From contig JAWQFJ010008697.1 of assembly GCA_034096865.1 (NCBI GenBank), positions 1 to 16,955 of the forward strand: a stretch of 16,955 bases of DNA, given 5' to 3'. The position numbers were made by a program, and so were the translations under genes. The DNA comes from Theodoxus fluviatilis (taxonomy: Eukaryota; Mollusca; Gastropoda; Cycloneritida; Neritidae). Below the pieces are notes generated by a model. It did no database searches and was not told where the DNA came from. It was given only the letters and a program-made list of their open reading frames with translations. Each line of letters starts with the position of its first letter. The first letter of the stretch is position 1. Shown here one piece after another: positions 1 to 8,240 of this stretch.

Positions 1-148
1 TCTAGTTAAATAGGTTTATTTTCTTTTATCTCTCTCTCCTTCTTGTCTCATCTCATCTCTCTTCCTCCTTCCTCTTCCTCTCTCCTTTCTCTATTTTGTT
101 TATTTTTGTTTATTTTTTTTTTGTTTGCTTTATTTCTTTTCCTAACCC

Positions 149-1419
149 CCTCGCCCTTCCCTCCCTCTCCCCCCCCCCCCTCTCCCCTCCCCTCCCCCCC
201 TCTCCCCCCCCCCCTCCCCCCCCCCCCCCTCTCCCTTCTCTCCCCCCCCCTCCCCCTCCCCTCCTCCCTCCCCCCCCCTCCCCTCCCCTCCTCCCCCCCC
301 CCCCCTCCCCCCCCCCCCCTCCCCCCTCTCCCCCTTCCCCTCCCCCCCCCCTCCCCCCCCTTCCCCTCTCCCCCCCCCCCCTCTCCCCCCCCTCCCCCCC
401 CCCTTCCCCCCTCCGCCCCCCCCCCCTCCCCCTCCTCCCCCCCCCCCCTCTCCCCCCCCTCTCCCCCATTCCTCCCCTCCCCCCCTCCGCTCCCTCTCTC
501 CTCCCCATCCCTCCTTCCTCCACCTCCCCTTCCTCCCCCCCTTCTCCCCCCCCCCCCTCCTCCCTCCCTATACCCCTCTTCTCCTCCTCCCCCTCCTTCT
601 CCCGCTATCTTCTTCTCTCCTTCGCCCCTCCTCCGCCTCCCTCCCTCCCCTCTCTTCCCCCACTCCCTCCATTCCCTCCCCCTCCTCCTCTCCCCTCGCC
701 CCCTCCCACCCTCCCCGTCTCCTTTTTTTTCCCCCCTCTCCCTCTCCTCCCCTCCCTCCCCCCTCTCCTACTCTCCCTCCCCTCCTCTCCTCCGCCCTCC
801 CCCCTCCCCCTCTCCGCCCATCCCTCCCCTCCCCCCCCCCCCTCCCCCCCCCTCTCCTCTCCCTCCCTCCTCTCCTCTTCTCCCGCTCCACCATCTCCTC
901 CTCCCTCCGGGCCTCCCCCCCTCCTCCCTCCCCTCCCTACTCCCCCCCCCGTCCCCTATCAGCCTCTCTCATCTCCTACCCTCTCCCCCTCCCTCTCTCC
1001 CCCCCCCCTTCCCCCCCCCCCCCTCGCTCCTCCCCTCTCCCCTCCCCCCTCTTCTCTTCCCCCCTCTCTCTCCCCTCCTCCCCCCTCCTCCCCCCCTCCC
1101 CCTGCCCCTCTCCTCCCCTCTCTCCCTCCCTCTGCCTTCTTCCCTACCCCACTCCCCCCTCCCACTCTCTCCCCTTCTCCCCCTCCCCCTCCCTCCTCCC
1201 CCCCCTTTCCCCCCCTCCTCCCCCCTCCCTCTCCTCCCTCCCCCCCCCCCCCCCTCCGTCCCTCCCCCTTTTTCCCCTCCCCTTCATCCCCTACCTCGCC
1301 TCCCCTCCCCCTCCCCCCCCTCTCCTTTCCCCTTTCCTCCTTTCCCCCTCCCCCCACCTCCCCCCACTTTCTTCCCCCCCCCTGCTTTCCTCCCATCCCT
1401 CCCCCGCCCCCGACGCCCC
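149..1419 (+). repeat. Polypyrimidine (C/T) tract of about 1.27 kb
   Basis: Almost every base is C or T, with long C runs broken by T and only scattered G or A. The complementary strand is therefore homopurine. Long open frames through it in several registers (Pro/Ser/Leu-rich on +, Gly/Arg/Glu-rich on -) are a composition effect and not genes. Such a tract can form triplex (H-DNA) structures and is prone to length errors in sequencing and assembly, so its exact length should be treated with caution. Confidence 0.95.
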
Positions 1420-1673
1420 TGCATCTCTGGTCTCTCCTATGCACACTAAATGTTGCTTGAACCTCTCTCCTAAACTCTTTCTCTCTCTCTATTTGCAATT
1501 GCAATTGCCTGATGGACTCAGTTATAAAGTCAGGTGAGTTTAGTCCATTTCTCTCCCTCAGTATCTGTAGTGCTGGTCATCAAGGGAAAAAAGCACTAAC
1601 AACAAAGCTATGGAAGTGACTCTTTCAATATTCTACCCCAGCCATCTGTGACAGAAAACTGGAAACAGACATA

Positions 1674-1697
1674 ACTTGACTTGCTTGGCTTTTGCAG
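1674..1697 (+). promoter_or_regulatory. USP32: 3' splice site of the USP32 terminal exon
   Basis: A pyrimidine-rich stretch ends in TTTTGCAG with the AG at 1696-1697. A branch-point-like CTTGAC has its A at 1679, 18 nt before the AG, which is a usual distance. Translation in frame from 1698 immediately gives the conserved USP tail, which fixes this as the acceptor and implies that the intron falls between codons (phase 0). Confidence 0.85.
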
Positions 1698-1868
1698 GAG
1701 GTGTCGGAAGACCAAATTGACGCCAACTCTGCCTACATCCTGTTCTATGAGTGCCAGAAACTAGACACTGCTAAGTTCATGCCTGATGTGACGGGCCTGG
1801 AGCCCGACCTGCAGGAAATAGACGATGAGTTTGAGTCAGACTTTAAGAAGATGTGCCTGCTTCAATGA
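1698..1868 (+). CDS. USP32: USP32-type ubiquitin hydrolase, terminal coding exon
   Basis: This exon encodes the last 56 residues of a ubiquitin-specific protease, a cysteine protease that removes ubiquitin from proteins. It contains the motif NSAYILFYE (residues 10-18 here), the last strand of the USP fold. An acidic linker follows, then DDEFESDFKKMCLLQ before TGA at 1866-1868. The human USP32 C-terminus, as I recall it, has the same plan: SAYILFYE, an acidic DEDFESDYKK and a CVLQ CaaX box. The CLLQ end is a CaaX prenylation motif; a terminal Gln usually favours farnesylation, which would anchor the enzyme to endomembranes. The catalytic Cys, His and Asp/Asn and the EF-hand and DUSP domains must lie in upstream exons outside the window. 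The start at 1698 is a splice boundary, not a start codon. The alternative, another USP such as a USP6-like paralogue, is unlikely. Confidence 0.9.
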   Translation, partial: EVSEDQIDANSAYILFYECQKLDTAKFMPDVTGLEPDLQEIDDEFESDFKKMCLLQ

Positions 1869-2454
1869 CACCGACACTGCGTGTCGGCGTGTCGCCGTGG
1901 CGCATCCTGACACACAACACTCCCCTGGACTCACTCTTTCTCTCTTGCTCTCTCCATCATCTGATGGACATACTTCACTGGCTCTGCTGCTTCTGTTCCT
2001 CTTCCTGCTCCTGCTGTCTCTCGATGGAGAGATGCAGAGGGAGTGTAGATCCTCTTCTGCGTCCATGTTATGTGTTGGCATCAGAAGATTCCAGCAAGAC
2101 TCTGTACAGTCAGTCAGAACAGAGTGGCAGATATGTCTGGCATTGCTTGGGCTACTTAAAGAGGAAAGTCAGGGAAGGAGGAAAGCAGGGAAGGAGAAGT
2201 ATTTGCTACAAGGAGCAGAGAGGCCCTGCCAAGCCCTGGGTTGTCCAGATTGAAGAAGGAGAAGGGAGGAGACAAGTTCTAGGAGTGTCAGGAAGCGCTC
2301 CAATTGTACATTTGTCATACAGTGAGATGCCTTTGCTTCTGACAGACACTGGAATCTTCTTTGAAAGTGAAATCAAACTGGACAGTCTGTTCTCTTGAAG
2401 ACAGTGGAGATGAAAAAAATCCAGTCCAAGTCATCGCACGCCAAAGCTGCCAGG
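1869..2454 (+). other. USP32 proximal 3' UTR
   Basis: This unique sequence follows the USP32 stop. The first 45 bases are GC- and CpG-rich and hold the stem-loop; the rest is ordinary. Open frames of 142 and 181 codons start here, but they overlap each other and the USP32 stop in different frames and match nothing I recognise. I see no canonical AATAAA in this stretch, so the UTR probably continues into the repeats beyond. Confidence 0.6.
1871..1887 (+). promoter_or_regulatory. Stem-loop 2 nt after the USP32 stop
   Basis: CCGACAC (1871-1877) pairs perfectly with GTGTCGG (1881-1887) around a 3 nt TGC loop, a 7 bp GC-rich stem. It begins 2 nt after the UGA, whose next base is C. The hairpin itself is seen directly; any role in translation termination is inference. 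Confidence 0.6.
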
Positions 2455-3620
2455 CTGCAGTGTCCAGGGAGGACTGCAGTGTCCAGGGAGGACTGCAGTG
2501 TCCAGGGAGGACTGCAGTGTCCAGGCAAGGGCTGCAGTGTCCAGGCAAGGGCTGCAGTGTCCAGGGAGGGCTGCAGTGTCCAGGCAAGGGCTGCAGTATC
2601 CAGGCAAGGGCTGCAGTGTCCAGGGAGGACTGCAGTGTCCAGGCAAGGGCTGCAGTGTCCAGGGAGGACTGCAGTGTCCAGGCAAGGGCTGCTGTGTCCA
2701 GGCAAGGGCTGCAGTGTCCAGGCAAGGGCTGCGGTGTCCAGGCAAGGGCTGCGGTGTCCAGGCAAGGGCTGCAGTGTCCAGGGAGGACTGCAGTGTCCAG
2801 GCAAGGGCTGCAGTATCCAGGCAAGGGCTGCAGTGTCCAGGCAAGGGCTGCGGTGTCCAGGCAAGGGCTGCGGTGTCCAGGCAAGGGCTGCGGTGTCCAG
2901 GCAAGGGCTGCAGTGTCCAGGCAGGGCTGCGGTGTCCAGGCAAGGGCTGCGGTGTCCAGGCATGGGCTGCAGTGTCCAGGCAAGGGCTGCGGTGTCCAGG
3001 CAAGGGCTGCAGTGTCCAGGCATGGGCTGCGGTGTCCAGGCATGGGCTGCAGTGTCCAATCAAGGGCTGCAGTGTCCAGGGAAGACTGCAGTGTCCAGGC
3101 AAGGGCTGCAGTGTCCAGGGAGGGATGCGGTGTCCAGGCAAGGGCTGCAGTGTCCAGGCAAGGGCTGCAGTGTCCAGGCAAGGGCTGCAGTGTCCAGGGA
3201 GGACTGCAGTGTCCAGGCAAGGGCTGCAGTGTCCAGGGAGGACTGCAGTGTCCAGGCAAGGGCTGCAGTGTCCAGGCATGGGCTGCGGTGTCCAGGCAAG
3301 GGCTGCCGTGTCCAGGCAAGGACTGCAGTGTCCAGGGAGGACTGCAGTGTCCAGGGAGGACTGCAGTGTCCAGGCAAGGACTGCAGTGTCCAGGGAGGAC
3401 TGCAGTGTCCAGGAAGGACTGCAGTGTCCAGGGAGGGCTGCAGTGTCCAAGCAAGGGCTGCAGTGTCCAGGCAAGGGCTGCAGTGTCCAGGCAAGGGCTG
3501 CAGTGTCCAGGCAAGGGCTGCAGTGTCCAGGAAGGACTGCAGTGTCCAGGCAAGGGCTGCAGTGTCCAGGCAAGGGCTGCAGTGTCCAGGCAAGGGCTGT
3601 GGGGTCCAGGGAGGGCTGCC
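2455..3620 (+). repeat. Minisatellite, 19/20 bp unit, about 59 copies
   Basis: A PstI-like CTGCAGTGTCCAGG core recurs every 19 or 20 bases. The 20 bp form is CTGCAGTGTCCAGGCAAGGG and the 19 bp form ends GGGAGGA. Single-base variants (CTGCGG, GGCATGGG, GTATCC) are scattered through the array. The copy number is estimated from length. The unit lacks stop triplets on both strands, so reading frames stay open through the array in all six registers; these are not genes. The array begins about 590 bp after the USP32 stop and may be transcribed as 3' UTR. Confidence 0.97.
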
Positions 3621-3653
3621 TGACTAGGTCTCCAACTGACTGACTTAGAATGG

Positions 3654-3988
3654 GACCCAAGCAGGAGAGATCAGACTGTCCCCACACACAACAGGACAGG
3701 ACATCTTCCTGTATTTGGACACTGACCAAGAGTTTTGCTTGACCCAAGCAGGAGAGCCCAGACTGTCCCCACTTACAACAGGACAGGACATCTTCCTGTA
3801 TTTGGACACTGACCAAGAGTTTTGCTTGACCCAAGCAGGAGAGGCCGGACTGTCCCCACACACGACAGGACATCTTCCTGTATTTGGACACTGACCAAGG
3901 GTTTTGCTTGACCCAAGATGGAGAGGCAGGACTGTCCCCACACACAACAGGACAGAACATCTTCCTGTATTTGGACACTGACCAAGGG
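3654..3988 (+). repeat. Tandem repeat, about 87 bp unit, 4 copies
   Basis: Copies begin at 3654, 3741, 3828 and 3910, each with GACCCAAG. All share an ACTGTCCCCAC block and the segment TTCCTGTATTTGGACACTGA. The first two are 87 bp, the third is 82 bp after losing a 5 bp AGGAC-type duplication, and the fourth is cut short at about 79 bp. The third also carries a CGACAGG variant. No coding potential is convincing. Confidence 0.95.
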
Positions 3989-4159
3989 TCCATCAGGGAG
4001 TTGACATCCTGACTCTTTGTAGCATGGTCATGGACTTGGAAAGTCCCAATGAGGAGGCCGAAGAGTTTTTGTATTCAGAACCACCCAGGAAGAATTCTCC
4101 GTGAAAACATGGTGACCAGTGATCCTTCTTTGCTTTCCAGAATGTGTATTGGACTCGAG

Positions 4160-4412
4160 GAGGTTGGCACTGTGAATGAGTCGCTGTTCCAGTGCAGGGC
4201 GACCAGCATCGGTGACAGTTTTGGTGTGGTGGTGCGATATCTGTACTGTGGTGGTGCGATGTCTGTATGCCAGGTTGGACAGAACTTCAACAGACCCTCT
4301 GTGACAGTGGGTGGTGCGATGTCTGTTAACCAGCTTAGACATGACTTGATTGGCACCTCTGTAAAAGTTGGCACTGGAAATGCACGTCACTTTAGACACG
4401 ACTTCAACGGAT
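4160..4412 (+). repeat. Degenerate tandem repeat, about 60 bp unit
   Basis: GGTGCGATNTCTGT occurs at about 4231, 4253 and 4313, and AGTTGGCACTG occurs near 4162 and again near 4367. Both are followed by related TTAGACA(T/C)GACTT segments. The spacing of the later copies is close to 60 bp. Divergence between copies is much higher than in the neighbouring arrays, suggesting an older duplication. Both strands have modest open frames here (121 and 169 codons) that resemble no family I know. Confidence 0.65.
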
Positions 4413-4944
4413 AGCAGGGTTGTTTGGGGCTTACTGGAGGTGAAGTAGGCGGCCATGTTTGTAAAGGACAGCCTCAACCATCTTCTCATGTCAGTTTGTT
4501 TCTTGTGATCTCTGTAATCATGAAGTTGCTGGACCATTTCTTGTGCGATTGATTGTGATTTGTTTCAAGGTTTGTGATTTAGAGGCATGACACCTTGTGT
4601 CAGTCAGTAACCATATGGTTGTATATCGGCTCGGAGCAGAGTAGCCTGTAGTTTGTACAAAGTCTTCATTGTTCAGCTCTGCGTGTGTCACTCTGGTGGA
4701 TTTTATCTGGCTGCAATATGAAACCAATGCAAGATATGATTTAGTCTGTGAGCAACTTACCTGACCTGAATGTGATATAAAACTCATACATTCATACCCC
4801 AACTTGTGTAACCTACTCTTTCCAGTAAACATAGCAGTGTACACCCACCTGTATTCACACCTGTGACTGGCTGTCTCCATAGTAACAGTTAATGACCATA
4901 TAATTTGCAGTAACTTACAATACATTGTGTAATGAATGTCTTCA
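4413..4944. other. No gene seen
   Basis: This is unique T-rich sequence. A 135-codon frame on the - strand (4518-4925) has no recognisable domain and no splice or initiation context that supports it. It may be part of a long USP32 3' UTR or intergenic DNA. Confidence 0.5.
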
Positions 4945-4963
4945 GTCTCTCTCTGTGTGTCTT

Positions 4964-5019
<56 letters not shown>

Positions 5020-5025
5020 TCTGTG

Positions 5026-5123
<98 letters not shown>

Positions 5124-5128
5124 CTCTC
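4945..5128 (+). repeat. CT microsatellite
   Basis: This is (CT)n of about 184 bases, broken by GTGTGT near the start and by several CTGT interruptions in the first half. The second half (about 5048-5118) is nearly pure. The purine strand is GA-rich. Ser/Leu and Arg/Glu open frames across it are artefacts of the dinucleotide. Confidence 0.97.
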
Positions 5129-5260
5129 AAGGAAGTCTAATGCCTGTGTAGGGTGACAGAGATTGTGACCTGTGCTGTAGGAAGGTGCTGTATTGACTTG
5201 GCCTTCACTTGGCACTGTGGCTTTGGAATGTTTTTCACCTCTGTTAGATTGTGCTTGATC

Positions 5261-5279
5261 GTGTGTGTGTGTGTGTGTG
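5261..5279 (+). repeat. Short GT microsatellite
   Basis: Nine GT dinucleotides plus one G, uninterrupted, sit in T-rich sequence. Confidence 0.95.
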
Positions 5280-5834
5280 CACTTAAATTTTTAAAAACTC
5301 TTGTTGTCATTTGCAAGATCTTCAGGGTGTTTTTGTTTTTGTTGTGGTCTCTGGTCCTGCCCAGGGTAGTAAAAGAAGTGGAGTGTGGGCTTTGCACGTT
5401 ATTATCCACATGCAGGCTTGTTCTTAAGTTCTGGACATGACCTTCACTGTTTATGCTTCTCCATCACAGCAGAAGATTATTTTAACAAGAATGGGAAATA
5501 TTGATTTGAGTTCATTAACTGAGATACAGACAGTTTCATTCCAAACATAACCGAACTGTTTTATTCTATTTTTGTATCTTTTACTCATTTCTTTTATTTT
5601 CTGGCAACAGAATCATGCAAATTAGCTGATGAAAGTGGTGTAGTTGTTGTGGTACATGTATTGAGAGGAAATTCTCTTGATTTGAGTTTTATCTTCAATG
5701 AAGACGTGGCAGTGGTTGTTCATGACTTTGGCATATGACTAGACACTTGTCTTGACTTGCTGAGAAAAGATCCCAGACCCTTCGCTCTTTAAGATTTTTT
5801 GTTCTTGTGAGTTGTGTGCGCAAGGTGTGAAGCT
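5280..5834. other. No gene seen
   Basis: This is AT-rich, T-biased unique sequence with no open frame of interest and no recognised RNA gene. It resembles 3' UTR or intergenic DNA. Confidence 0.5.
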
Positions 5835-6050
5835 GTGCTACTGCCCTCCCTGGGGACTGTGCTACTGCCCTCCCTGGGGACTGTGCTACTGCCCTCCCTG
5901 GGGACTGTGCTACTGCCCTCCCTGGGGACTGTGCTACTGCCCTCCCTGGGGACTGTGCTACTGCCCTCCCTGGGGACTGTGCTACTGCCCTCCCTGGGGA
6001 CTGTGCTACTGCCCTCCCTGGGGACTGTGCTACTGCCCTCCCTGGGGACT
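5835..6050 (+). repeat. Minisatellite, 24 bp unit, 9 identical copies
   Basis: Nine units of exactly 24 bp run from 5835 (216 bp) with no difference that I can find between copies, then a partial GTGCT. The unit starts GTGCTACTGCC and ends TCCCTGGGGACT. Because 24 is a multiple of 3, two + frames repeat as 8-residue motifs (CYCPPWGL and LLPSLGTV); I do not regard these as proteins. Perfect identity indicates very recent expansion. Each unit contains the near-palindrome TCCCTGGGGA. Confidence 0.97.
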
Positions 6051-6056
6051 GTGCTT

Positions 6057-6953
6057 AATCTGGCTGCCTTGAAGGGCCAATAGGGGCCAGTGATATGCAA
6101 TGCACACAACACCCAACATCAGTGGCGGCTGCTGGTCCTTTCAGGGGACACTGCACAACAATTATGCATTCACAGCTTCTCTCGCTCTCTTCAGGGTCGG
6201 CAGCTCTTGCACACTTGTGTGGAGTCTGCCCATGTTTGCAGCCACTTTCTTTTCCATCCATGCTTTGACGGTTGTTTCCCTCTTACACACATTGACATTC
6301 TGCAAAGCATGTTCCAGTCCTAATTTGACCTAAGGGTATATCACTAATGCAGATCATGCCAGATGTTCCTAAATTGTTACCTAGACGTGTGCAATGCTTG
6401 ATGGGAAGTATTTCTGATGTCAGCGGGAGATAGGTTTGACTGATTACCACAGAAATGCCGACAGACAGAATGCTAAATTTAGCATGCAGCATTGTTGGCT
6501 GAGTAAAACAAATGACCTAATGGAAATGTTTGGATAGATTCAAGCTAGGATCTTGCTTTAACTGTACTGCGGTGTTGAGGTGTCATGCAAATGTCATACA
6601 TCCAAGTTTTCACTGCGGCGATCTGCAGCCTTGGATGCGCTTGTCACTGCAGTGGACAGTCAGGAGGGTGGTGATGCATCTTTGCTGCAGCATAGAACAC
6701 AGATGTGAACGTTGATAATAACTTTTGGGCTGTTGTGTTTTCCTGAGCAAGACTTTCATCTTATATTTCAAAGGGTGAGCGTTGGTGAATTTCTAACTGG
6801 CACGGGTTGGCAAGTGAAAATGTTAGCTGTGCCACTTTGTTTTTTCTTTCATCTTTTGTAACTGTTGACTGCTTCTGTTTGGAGCTTGGGGAGGAATCTG
6901 ACTTTGAGGAGGAAAAGTGTGGCATAGTAGCAGACCTGCCTATTCCACCGAAA
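6057..6953. other. No gene seen
   Basis: This is unique sequence with only short frames (80 codons or fewer) on both strands, none recognised. The segment at about 6119 (CAGTGGCGGCTGCTGG) looks like a transposon end, but I found no matching inverted end in the window. Composition shifts to T excess to the right. Confidence 0.45.
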
Positions 6954-7091
6954 AATTCGGGAGACTCCCGATTTAGGCCTGTTTCTTCCCACCAGGGCAT
7001 TGTCTTCCCCCCCCCCCCCCCCCCCCCTCCTACCCGGACTCAGGCCTGTCTTTCAGAATCTCCCGAATTGGCCTTGGGGGGGGGGGGGGGG
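6954..7091. repeat. Inverted repeat with interleaved poly-C and poly-G
   Basis: AATTCGGGAGA (6954-6964) is the exact reverse complement of TCTCCCGAATT (7059-7069). A 21-base C run (7007-7027) lies between the arms, and a 16-base G run (7076-7091) lies just outside the right arm. AGGCCTGT is also repeated directly at 6975-6982 and 7042-7049. The arrangement could be a small non-autonomous mobile element or a degraded palindrome; I cannot identify a family. Confidence 0.6.
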
Positions 7092-7373
7092 TAGGCAGGT
7101 GTGTAGTAGTTAAACACCTGTGTGACTGGGATCCCTCCAGACTGGTGCAGCAGTAGAGTGCAGCTCAGAAAGTGCAGGCCTCTCCAGCTTGTACAGCAAG
7201 TTTTGTCTGGACTTTGCCGTTCTCTCCCTCCAGACTCCACTTGCTGAAGTCTCCGCTGCACTTGATGTGGACCTTTGGCTGGCGCTGAAGGTCTTGAGGA
7301 AGTGTGGGATGGATGGTGCTCTCTGCTTTAAGATAAGATGGCACTGGAAGCATGCCTGTGGCATGTAAATACC

Positions 7374-7381
7374 AATGAATG
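7374..7381 (+). promoter_or_regulatory. Pumilio-type element TGTAAATA
   Basis: This is an exact match to the Pumilio/PUF recognition sequence UGUANAUA on the USP32 sense strand. It is meaningful only if the USP32 3' UTR reaches this point, which is not shown. An 8-mer with one free position can occur by chance in AT-rich DNA. Confidence 0.3.
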
Positions 7382-7689
7382 GATGAAGGGCGGGCCGCCC
7401 CCACGCACACTTACAGCATAATGGTGTCCCCACAATCATGTTCTGGCATAATCCCTTGGTTTGCTTGGCACCAAAGCTTGTGGTGGAATTGAACAGCAGC
7501 ATCTCTTCCTTGGCTATTTTGAACGTGATTGTGAATTCTAGATGGAGAGCTATCCACTTTCTTCTCTTTTTTATATATGTAGAAATGGTAGTGTATTAGG
7601 GAATATGTCAGATTGATAATATTTCTTGCTTTCAACCTTGTAGCAAATAATTATGTTGTATAGAAATAAGTGATTTTGAGGGAAAGAAA

Positions 7690-7695
7690 ATTAAA
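7690..7695 (+). terminator. Possible poly(A) signal ATTAAA
   Basis: This is the common variant hexamer, on the USP32 sense strand, 5.8 kb after the stop. T/G-rich sequence follows, but no clear cleavage site can be called. Another ATTAAA on + lies at 10458-10463. Either, or neither, may end the USP32 transcript. Confidence 0.25.
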
Positions 7696-7994
7696 CCTTT
7701 TGAAATACTGTATAATGTTGAGTAGACAAAGAGAAGATTAGTAAGTCCTGTTAATGTTGGCATGCATCAAGAAAACGCTCAAAGACAAAAATGATGTTAA
7801 AACATGTATGCAAAAATGTTGATGATTCATGAAGAAGCTCTCTGAAAAATACTTCCAAAGTGAAGACTTTTAAGTTGACTGTTTTGGTGCAGGTCTTGAC
7901 ATGCTGATGTGCACAGAAACTGGAATCACTCACTTCGGAGCCCAGTTCTCCCTGTCCTATGTCGGCATGGGTGACGCTCCCCTGGCCTCCGCAT

Positions 7995-8045
7995 GCTGCT
8001 CTGCGCTGCTCTGCGCTGCTCTGCGCTGCTCTGCGCTGCTCTGCT
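7995..8045 (+). repeat. Tandem repeat, 10 bp unit
   Basis: CTGCGCTGCT is repeated four times without change (8001-8040), with partial GCTGCT and CTGCT flanks. Confidence 0.93.
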
Positions 8046-8232
8046 GGCCTGGCAGCCCAGGCTGGCTTGACTTGATGCAGCAGTGCAGCCAAGCAGTGCT
8101 CCTCCTGTACTTACCTTCCAGCTCTCTGAAGAAGTGTCCATGATTTCCATAACTGTTGTGGTTGTTGCAGAACAGATTTCTTTGTGACTCTTGTTGCTGT
8201 TTACCAGTCACTGTTGCTGTGGCGTGCGTCGG

Positions 8233-8240
8233 TGTACATA
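8233..8240 (+). promoter_or_regulatory. Pumilio-type element TGTACATA
   Basis: This is a second exact UGUANAUA match on the USP32 sense strand, about 860 bp after the first. It carries the same caveat: it matters only if this DNA is transcribed as 3' UTR. Confidence 0.28.

Larger units (their letters stand above)
1..1697 (+). other. USP32: USP32 last intron (3' part)
   Basis: This is inferred to be the intron before the terminal USP32 coding exon because it ends in a good acceptor at 1696-1697. Its left end is outside the window. Bases 1-148 are T-rich, 149-1419 are almost pure C/T (listed separately), and 1420-1697 are ordinary sequence. That last part holds a perfect 14 bp palindrome (1495-1508, GCAATTGCAATTGC) and a consensus-like 5' splice site CAG|GTGAGT at 1531-1539. 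I see no exon between the pyrimidine tract and 1697 that matches USP32. Confidence 0.75.
7092..7994. other. No gene seen; T-rich putative 3' UTR
   Basis: This is unique sequence. The longest frame is 130 codons on the - strand (7110-7502), unrecognised and without supporting signals. On + it contains a Pumilio-type site at 7374-7381 and an ATTAAA at 7690-7695, listed separately. Confidence 0.45.

Noticed and set aside
43..1504. Open frames of 450-470 codons on + and 108-181 on - through the C/T tract
   Set aside because: Composition effect: C/T-only DNA cannot contain stops on +, and the predicted proteins are pure low complexity in several frames at once.
2315..3993. Six overlapping frames of 177-520 codons over the 19/20 bp and 87 bp arrays
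   Set aside because: The repeat unit lacks stop triplets in either direction, so every frame is open. No frame has a recognised domain or a conserved start.
4028..4537. 169-codon - strand frame
   Set aside because: It overlaps a degenerate tandem repeat, resembles no family, and has no splice or polyadenylation context that singles it out.
5812..6112. Repeat protein with nine CYCPPWGL units
   Set aside because: Both + frames and one - frame are open across identical 24 bp units, so this is an artefact of a perfect minisatellite whose unit length is divisible by 3.
6119..6148. CAGTGGCGGCTGCTGG as a DNA-transposon terminal sequence
   Set aside because: No matching inverted terminus or target-site duplication was found in the window, and one end alone is not enough.
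7110..7502. 130-codon - strand frame
   Set aside because: No recognisable motif, and a second - frame is open over much of the same stretch. It looks like chance.
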